NCBI GenBank assembly: GCA_903870055.1
Contig: CAIQBG010000068.1
Location: 1-62,314, forward strand
DNA from: an uncultured Pseudomonadota bacterium
GTDB lineage: Bacteria > Pseudomonadota > Gammaproteobacteria > Burkholderiales > Rhodocyclaceae
Direction of reading: 5' to 3'
DNA length: 62,314 nucleotides
Of the stretch, positions 57,798 to 62,314 are shown piece by piece. Every line of letters begins with the position of its first letter. The stretch's first letter is position 1. Below the pieces are notes generated by a model that searched no databases, was not told the origin of the DNA, and saw only the letters and a program-made list of their open reading frames with translations. Position numbers and translations under genes: made by a program.

Positions 57798-58484
57798 ATG
57801 TGCGAATGTCGTCTTTGTAAGTCTTTGAATTTCTATTTGGATCTATTAAAAGTCACCTTGCGCCACAACAGGTATGACTCTGGTTTGGTTAGAACCGCAA
57901 TGGATAACATAGCTGCCATATTGAATGGCTACACATCCAATTCTCATAAAAATACGTTCTTTAGTGGCAATTGGTCCAAATTCAAAACAAGCTGCTTCGC
58001 CACCCATCAAGCTCTGAAATTACTCAGCAGCAGCCAAAATCCCCATCAAGAACACGTAATACCTATTAACGTCATCTGGAACAAAAAGATCAAAGCTGTG
58101 GCAACAGATGACCTTTCGCTTCTGGTCACCATATACAAATATGTGATTCCTTGTTTAATCACAGAAAATCAACGACTGGCGTTAGATACAAAATACAAAA
58201 AAAACATGGCAATCAAGGATGGGGACCTCGACGATCCAAATGTAATTTGGTCTCGTTATGCGCTCACAGAGATTGAACTGGATAATGGCACGAAGAACCG
58301 GCTTATAGATCAGGTGACATTCCAACTACCAAAAATCAAACCATCCACTGATATTGGTTGTACCAGTGACGTCCACTGCCTGATGAAGCGATTTAATGAA
58401 TCTAAGCGTGAGGCCAACTGGGATCGGAATCAAACACTCTTGCTCGCTCAGAACAACGCCGATCACTCCGATAAAGGGCAATAG
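57798..58484 (+). CDS. Unknown protein with HNH-like EHVIP motif
   Basis: 228 residues from ATG at 57798, with GAGGA upstream (a TTG at 57708 is less likely). The sequence is AT-rich compared with gatB. Two N-terminal cysteines (CECRLC) occur. HQEHVIPINVIW resembles the first HNH-type metal motif, and an ENQRLAL block then WSRYALTEIEL follow, a layout I associate with degenerate HNH-like proteins; this is a weak resemblance. Its last 83 bases overlap the end of the WYL gene on the other strand. Function not assigned. Confidence 0.55.
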   Translation: MCECRLCKSLNFYLDLLKVTLRHNRYDSGLVRTAMDNIAAILNGYTSNSHKNTFFSGNWSKFKTSCFATHQALKLLSSSQNPHQEHVIPINVIWNKKIKAVATDDLSLLVTIYKYVIPCLITENQRLALDTKYKKNMAIKDGDLDDPNVIWSRYALTEIELDNGTKNRLIDQVTFQLPKIKPSTDIGCTSDVHCLMKRFNESKREANWDRNQTLLLAQNNADHSDKGQ

Positions 58485-59463
58485 CCTTTTCCAGACTCTC
58501 CAAAACTCTCTTCCTCAGGCCAATTGGTGAAACAACTTCGATTGATTCGGCATGCGAAAGAAGCCACCAGTGTAGCTGCCAACTATCTACAACTGACGCA
58601 CTCAACTCAAAGCCACTATGCGTTGGCTTGAGTCTCTGATTTTCTGATAACGGCGTCTCAGTCAAATACTTTGCCAGCATTTCATCAATCCTGGCCACCA
58701 ACTTCAGAACACCGCCCTTACCAAACTGCAAGGCGCCTTCGTCCACATACTGTGCAAGCTTAAAGCCTTTAGGGCGTTTCGCTGTTTCATAAGTTCGGCC
58801 CGCCGATTGAAAACGGTGCAAGGCATAAAGCCGCACATCGGCATAATCAAACGCTGTTGCCACCAGATATGTGCCTGCGCCACGCACAACCAAACCTAGG
58901 GGGTGAAGGCGTAGCTCTTTGGGTTCATTAGAAAAGCCCAGATAAACAACATCCAGCTGCTCGTTGTTAAGCAATGCACTTTGAACTAGCTCTAGAAGTT
59001 CTTCATCTACTACTGGCTGCAACATGGGCAATGTCGGTGGCACTGACATCACCTTATCCGACCAAGCTGCTGCTGGGTTTTGTTCTGCCAGCGCGGCCAA
59101 CTTCGCCTTAGCCTGTTCGAATCGCGGTTGTACAGTCCGCAATACAGAACCGGGCAGTAACGGTTTCAATGTTTCTTCAACGATCTGTAACGACAGCGCT
59201 TCTGCCAGAGTCACACCTGGCAATTCCACTGGGGCTGAACCCCAGCGCCAACCATAGGGAATACTAGCGTCGTTGCACTGCAACCCGACTACTTCCTGCA
59301 AGTCGATCAGATCACGTTCAACTTGTCGCTTGCTCACGGAAAACCCTGCCTCAGCCAAAGCATCAGCAATCTCTTTGGCGGTTTTTCCGGTGCCACGCGA
59401 TGGAAGCAGCTTCAGCAGTTCCCACTGGCGAGCAAGCGTGTTACGGGTTTTATTCGAGGGCAC
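58402..59463 (-). CDS. WYL-domain HTH regulator of the right island
   Basis: 353 residues. An N-terminal winged HTH (about 10-60, GKTAKEIADALAEAGFSVSKRQVERDL) precedes a WYL domain (about 170-240; GTYLVATAFDYADVRLYALHRF stands at the WYL core) and a C-terminal WCX-type region (about 245-330). It is the third gene of a tight operon behind two nucleases; its start lies three bases after the previous stop. WYL proteins next to nucleases are often regulators of defence genes. The last 20-odd residues (from about SERARVFD) go past the usual domain end and lie in the 83-base overlap with the convergent gene. Confidence 0.88.
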   Translation of the reverse strand: MPSNKTRNTLARQWELLKLLPSRGTGKTAKEIADALAEAGFSVSKRQVERDLIDLQEVVGLQCNDASIPYGWRWGSAPVELPGVTLAEALSLQIVEETLKPLLPGSVLRTVQPRFEQAKAKLAALAEQNPAAAWSDKVMSVPPTLPMLQPVVDEELLELVQSALLNNEQLDVVYLGFSNEPKELRLHPLGLVVRGAGTYLVATAFDYADVRLYALHRFQSAGRTYETAKRPKGFKLAQYVDEGALQFGKGGVLKLVARIDEMLAKYLTETPLSENQRLKPTHSGFELSASVVDSWQLHWWLLSHAESIEVVSPIGLRKRVLESLEKAIALYRSDRRCSERARVFDSDPSWPHA

Positions 59464-59466
59464 TTA

Positions 59467-60669
59467 TTAAGTCTTCTTGCGGAAAAACTCTTCGGCCGCC
59501 CTAGCAACGTCATTCTCAAATTTGCTCTCGAATTCGGACCAGAGCTTTGTCATTTGAGACAGAATCATTGATTCATCTGGATCTTCTTCAAGACGAACAT
59601 ATTTACTCCATACGCGTGAGTATGTGTCTTTGATGATTCGATTTCTGCCTATGATCTTCTGTAGAGACTCTACCAAACCTCGCCTTTCCTCGGCGGCATC
59701 AGGAATGGGTCCAACTTCCAAGATTAAACCTAATGCATTATCCCCTCTCAAATAGAACCACATAAGTATCGGTTTCTGCTGGCCCCAAAAATTAGTACCC
59801 TTGCACTCGGCAACTACGCCATCTAACGACTTGGGGATGAACGCATATTGCGTGGGCTTGGTTACGATGTCATTGATCTTTGTTTTGTATTCTTCATAGA
59901 ACTTCAAGGAAGCTGATTTAAAATCGGAACCTTGACCAGACTGTTCAGCGTGCTTATAAATGAAAGTAAGCACATCACCATATTGGTCAATGATTCTGCT
60001 GCACTCTGCTTTCAGATTTTCATCACCCACGATGTATCTCCTCAGTAAATCAACGTAATGCTCGATGGCTGTGCGCAATTCTAGGCCTAGGGTATTTTCG
60101 TTTTCTCGTATCATTTCCAAGAGGATATCTACAATATCCTCATACCCCAGCTGCAACCAAAGCTCCTCTTCTGGCTCATCGGAACTCTTCGTAAGGAAGA
60201 GAAATGTTTTCTGATATTCGTTGAAAATTTCATGCTTGCCAATCAAAGATACATAGTCTGCAAGCTGATTCTTGCCAGCCCCAGAATCAACCTTATTTTC
60301 AATAACAAAAACAGATCTATTTGTCGGTGACCATGCAACGATGTCTATTTTCTTTTTGCTTCCAGCAGTGCTCCACTCACGTTTAACAATAAGGTCATCA
60401 AAATCGCCCAGTAGAGTGCTCAGCTGAGCAACCTCCCTATCTTCGTTCGAAATTGCTGCTCGAAGAATTATTTCTTTGATGAATTGAGTGCCAAGTCCAT
60501 GTGGCTTTTTTGGATCTAATAAGAACCCCAGAAAATTTGAATGCCTGATTTCTTGCCTAACCATGCCTGTAGATTCAAACAGATTGAATCCTGTAGGGTA
60601 TGACCTATGTTTTTTTATTTGGTCTAGATCACGTATCAATCCGACCATATTCTTTTCGTTGATTTCCAT
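59467..60669 (-). CDS. PD-(D/E)XK nuclease superfamily protein
   Basis: 400 residues from ATG at 60669, with GAGG seven bases upstream. The N-terminal segment EIRHSNFLGFLLDP-x4-HGLG is typical of a PD-(D/E)XK family (PDDEXK_4-like). The core is D109 in KKIDIVAWS, then E124-N-K126 in VFVIENKV, and Q135 with Y139, so the catalytic residues are all present. It may be a DNA nuclease. It is AT-richer than its neighbours, and sits 20 bases after the Cas4-like/DEDD gene and three before the WYL gene. Helix-rich C-terminal half without a named domain. Confidence 0.82.
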   Translation of the reverse strand: MEINEKNMVGLIRDLDQIKKHRSYPTGFNLFESTGMVRQEIRHSNFLGFLLDPKKPHGLGTQFIKEIILRAAISNEDREVAQLSTLLGDFDDLIVKREWSTAGSKKKIDIVAWSPTNRSVFVIENKVDSGAGKNQLADYVSLIGKHEIFNEYQKTFLFLTKSSDEPEEELWLQLGYEDIVDILLEMIRENENTLGLELRTAIEHYVDLLRRYIVGDENLKAECSRIIDQYGDVLTFIYKHAEQSGQGSDFKSASLKFYEEYKTKINDIVTKPTQYAFIPKSLDGVVAECKGTNFWGQQKPILMWFYLRGDNALGLILEVGPIPDAAEERRGLVESLQKIIGRNRIIKDTYSRVWSKYVRLEEDPDESMILSQMTKLWSEFESKFENDVARAAEEFFRKKT

Positions 60670-60689
60670 TGAAGCACCTCAGTATAAAG

Positions 60690-62150
60690 CTAGGCTTTCC
60701 ATCTCGAAATAACTCGTATCATCGCTAGCGTGTCTTGCTCGCAGTAAGCCAGCAACGCTTTTCTTAGTCCCTCTTTATCTCCCGCACTCATTTCATGTCC
60801 TATCAAATCAAGATACGCATCCTGCGCCATGCCACCATGTGACACAGTGAGGTTTGAGTAATCTAGTTCCGGTGCAATGGTTGGTAGCACTGCCTTGATC
60901 GACCACGAGCCTTTCATCGCCGGGTGGTAATAGTGATTGCGCGCTAGGGGTAACAGATCAAACAATCGATTTACTCCAGCCAGTAATTGCGCTGCCAAAT
61001 CCGGAAATGCTTCAGCCAGTTCTTTCATGCGACTGCCCTCAAAGGGCGCGTTATAAACAACGATGGGGCCGCTCGTTCCAATTGCTTCAATCAAGGTTTC
61101 GGCAAAGGCTCTACGAGGGTCGCCACCGGAGATATCCAGAAACTCTTTGTGCGTCAAAACGCCATCTGAATTTTCGATATGGCATGACCACTGGAATGGC
61201 AGCTGTTTATATGGGCCGGTGCCCGCCCAGACGGGTACAGAAAAGGCGATGGTTTCAAAATCCAGGTAATAACGCGGGTACGGCAATTCACGAACCGCAT
61301 CAATCGCTTCCTGATCCAGTTCCGCTTGCCCCGACTTCGTGACTCGATGCACTCTGATGTGTTTAGGGTTAGAAAGCTTTTCTTCTGGAACATCGCGCAA
61401 ATCACGGTAACCCTCTGCACGCAGCTGCTCGACCATCTTTTTACCGTACGGCAGAATCTCTACCGGAAAAGCCACATCTGTCTCTGGTGGCGAACAATAG
61501 TTCGCAAAGTCACAGGGGAAAGGATGACTACATTGCTCGCCTGGCACGACACCCGGTTCTTCACTGCGTTCCAGCGTGCTTTGTGCTGCGGCAATCCAAT
61601 CTGGCACTTCTGCGATCATGTCTCTAACTTCCAGATCGACAGATTCTTCTTTTAACAAACCCTGATATTTGCTATTGCCGGGGTAAACAAAGCTGTTGTC
61701 GATATGCGCCACCATGCACCGGCTCGGCGCCAAACCAGCCTGCTGCATCACCCAGGTTTGCACCGTGATGTCTTCGAGGTGATAGTCTTTGACCGAGGTA
61801 GAAGATTTCACTTCGACAAGACGGTAACCCGATGCCTCAGGCACCAGAAGATCGGCGCGTACCAGTACGTCATTATGCAGGAACGCTGCTTCAAAAATGG
61901 GCTTATGTCCTGACTCAAGTGCCGAAGCTGTTCTGGCAAGCGCTTCTTTGCGGTTAAGCGTATCAATGAAGTCACCCCCCGGATAAAGCTGCCGTGCCAC
62001 ATCACCGACTTTATTACCATCGCGAAAGCGTGCTTCTGCGGCCGGATCGACTTCGGCCAGCTCCGGTTTATGCACCTGCAACCAAAGACGCTTGGGGCAT
62101 TGTCTGTGGAGCAGAATTTTTGATTTGCTTAGGCTAAATGACTTTGGCAT
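60690..62150 (-). CDS. Cas4-like Fe-S nuclease fused to DEDD exonuclease (DUF2779)
   Basis: 486 residues. The N-terminal half resembles Cas4/RecB-like PD-(D/E)XK nucleases: C18 in RQCPKRLWL, D100 in LVRADLLV, E113-x-K115 in LVEVKSS, a Q131 helix, and C207, C213, C219 in CSHPFPCDFANYC, which with C18 could bind a 4Fe-4S cluster. The C-terminal half (about 290-486, DUF2779-like) has a DEDD exonuclease pattern: D297/E299 in YLDFET, N367/E371 in YNAPFE, D398, and Y469-x3-D473 in YCEQD. It probably processes DNA or RNA ends. ATG at 62150 lacks a clear ribosome site. It heads the operon with the second nuclease and the WYL gene. Confidence 0.85.
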   Translation of the reverse strand: MPKSFSLSKSKILLHRQCPKRLWLQVHKPELAEVDPAAEARFRDGNKVGDVARQLYPGGDFIDTLNRKEALARTASALESGHKPIFEAAFLHNDVLVRADLLVPEASGYRLVEVKSSTSVKDYHLEDITVQTWVMQQAGLAPSRCMVAHIDNSFVYPGNSKYQGLLKEESVDLEVRDMIAEVPDWIAAAQSTLERSEEPGVVPGEQCSHPFPCDFANYCSPPETDVAFPVEILPYGKKMVEQLRAEGYRDLRDVPEEKLSNPKHIRVHRVTKSGQAELDQEAIDAVRELPYPRYYLDFETIAFSVPVWAGTGPYKQLPFQWSCHIENSDGVLTHKEFLDISGGDPRRAFAETLIEAIGTSGPIVVYNAPFEGSRMKELAEAFPDLAAQLLAGVNRLFDLLPLARNHYYHPAMKGSWSIKAVLPTIAPELDYSNLTVSHGGMAQDAYLDLIGHEMSAGDKEGLRKALLAYCEQDTLAMIRVISRWKA

Positions 62151-62193
62151 TTGTTGATTATGTCAGAAGAATCCTGGCTTTTTTAAAGGGCGG

Positions 62194-62314
62194 CGGTTTC
62201 AAGTCTGAAGAGCAACACTTGACCAATAAGGTAAGGTGTTTTGCATGGGAAATAGGAAATATCAGCAACTTCAGACAGATGAGCGCATTCGCGTAGAGTT
62301 ATGGCAGGCAGAGC
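62194..62314 (+). mobile_element. 5' end of an IS30-family insertion sequence
   Basis: GGTTTCAAGTCTGAAGAGCAAC (from 62194) resembles terminal inverted repeats of IS30-family elements. It is followed by the first codons of a transposase. The rest lies outside the window. The exact left tip is inferred. Confidence 0.5.
62245..62314 (+). CDS. IS30-family transposase, N-terminal fragment
   Basis: Partial gene, cut by the right edge. The 23 visible residues include MGNRKYQQLQTDERIRVEL, a start typical of IS30-family transposases, whose HTH follows after this point. It is divergent from the DUF2779 gene with 94 bases between the start codons. Intactness cannot be judged. Confidence 0.7.
   Translation, partial: MGNRKYQQLQTDERIRVELWQAE

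Overview
The window reads as a chromosomal segment of a Gram-negative betaproteobacterium. The evidence is gene order and content: gatCAB divergent from mreBCD-mrdAB-rlpA, tlpA/aroQ/accBC/prmA, argS-SPOR-dsbA, ribE-ribBA-ribH-nusB-thiL-pgpA-pncC, lipB-lipA with a DUF493 protein, a class I PHA synthase, and heptose/Kdo LPS transferases. I cannot name the genus from sequence alone. No rRNA, tRNA or CRISPR array was seen. No gene-free stretch exceeds 300 bases; the longest is the 255-base mreB/gatC divergent intergenic region.

Layout. (1) 1-511: the tail of an IS3-family insertion sequence. (2) 514-5846: an accessory island of small envelope proteins (a secreted repeat protein, lipoproteins, membrane proteins and a membrane-anchored coiled-coil protein) with two regulators, an XRE-type HTH protein and a WYL-domain protein, transcribed divergently. 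Three copies of a 15-base element (CGACATGACCTGTCG or a variant) lie 40-47 bases upstream of three start codons and suggest one regulon. (3) 6004-10815: a complete high-affinity branched-chain amino acid (or amide) ABC transporter, livJHMGF, followed by the K+ transporter kup. (4) 12855-24423: a duplicated-domain periplasmic protein, the peptidoglycan recycling ligase mpl, tlpA-like thioredoxin, aroQ, acetyl-CoA carboxylase subunits accB/accC, prmA, a PfkB kinase, an acyltransferase and the LPS core genes waaC and waaA. (5) 24443-38085: a Pcm-like methyltransferase, a DUF1289 protein, phaC, dsbA, a SPOR protein, argS, ubiB, a sodium/solute symporter with a His-rich tail, a VanZ-like protein, a thioredoxin-fold ferredoxin, a hydrolase, cutA and dsbD. 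(6) 38168-45676: riboflavin synthesis, nusB, thiL, pgpA, pncC, purT and a patatin-like lipoprotein. (7) 45688-54216 on the minus strand: lipoate genes and the elongasome/cell-shape operon. (8) 54472-57686: gatCAB. (9) 57687-62314: a second accessory island, ending in the first codons of an IS30-family transposase.

The right island is the most interesting part. A tight minus-strand operon encodes a fusion of a Cas4-like Fe-S PD-(D/E)XK nuclease with a DEDD exonuclease (DUF2779-type), then a second PD-(D/E)XK protein, then a WYL regulator. It has the shape of an anti-phage or anti-plasmid module, and I do not recognise it as a named system. A convergent gene with a faint HNH-like EHVIP motif overlaps the WYL gene tail to tail. 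The left island may be a second WYL-controlled system, acting at the envelope; its function is unknown.

Between the islands the content is core metabolism and envelope biogenesis. Several perfect hairpin terminators separate convergent transcription units (12805-12840, 24398-24423, 27403-27438). All functional statements rest on recognisable motifs and gene order; no database search was run.
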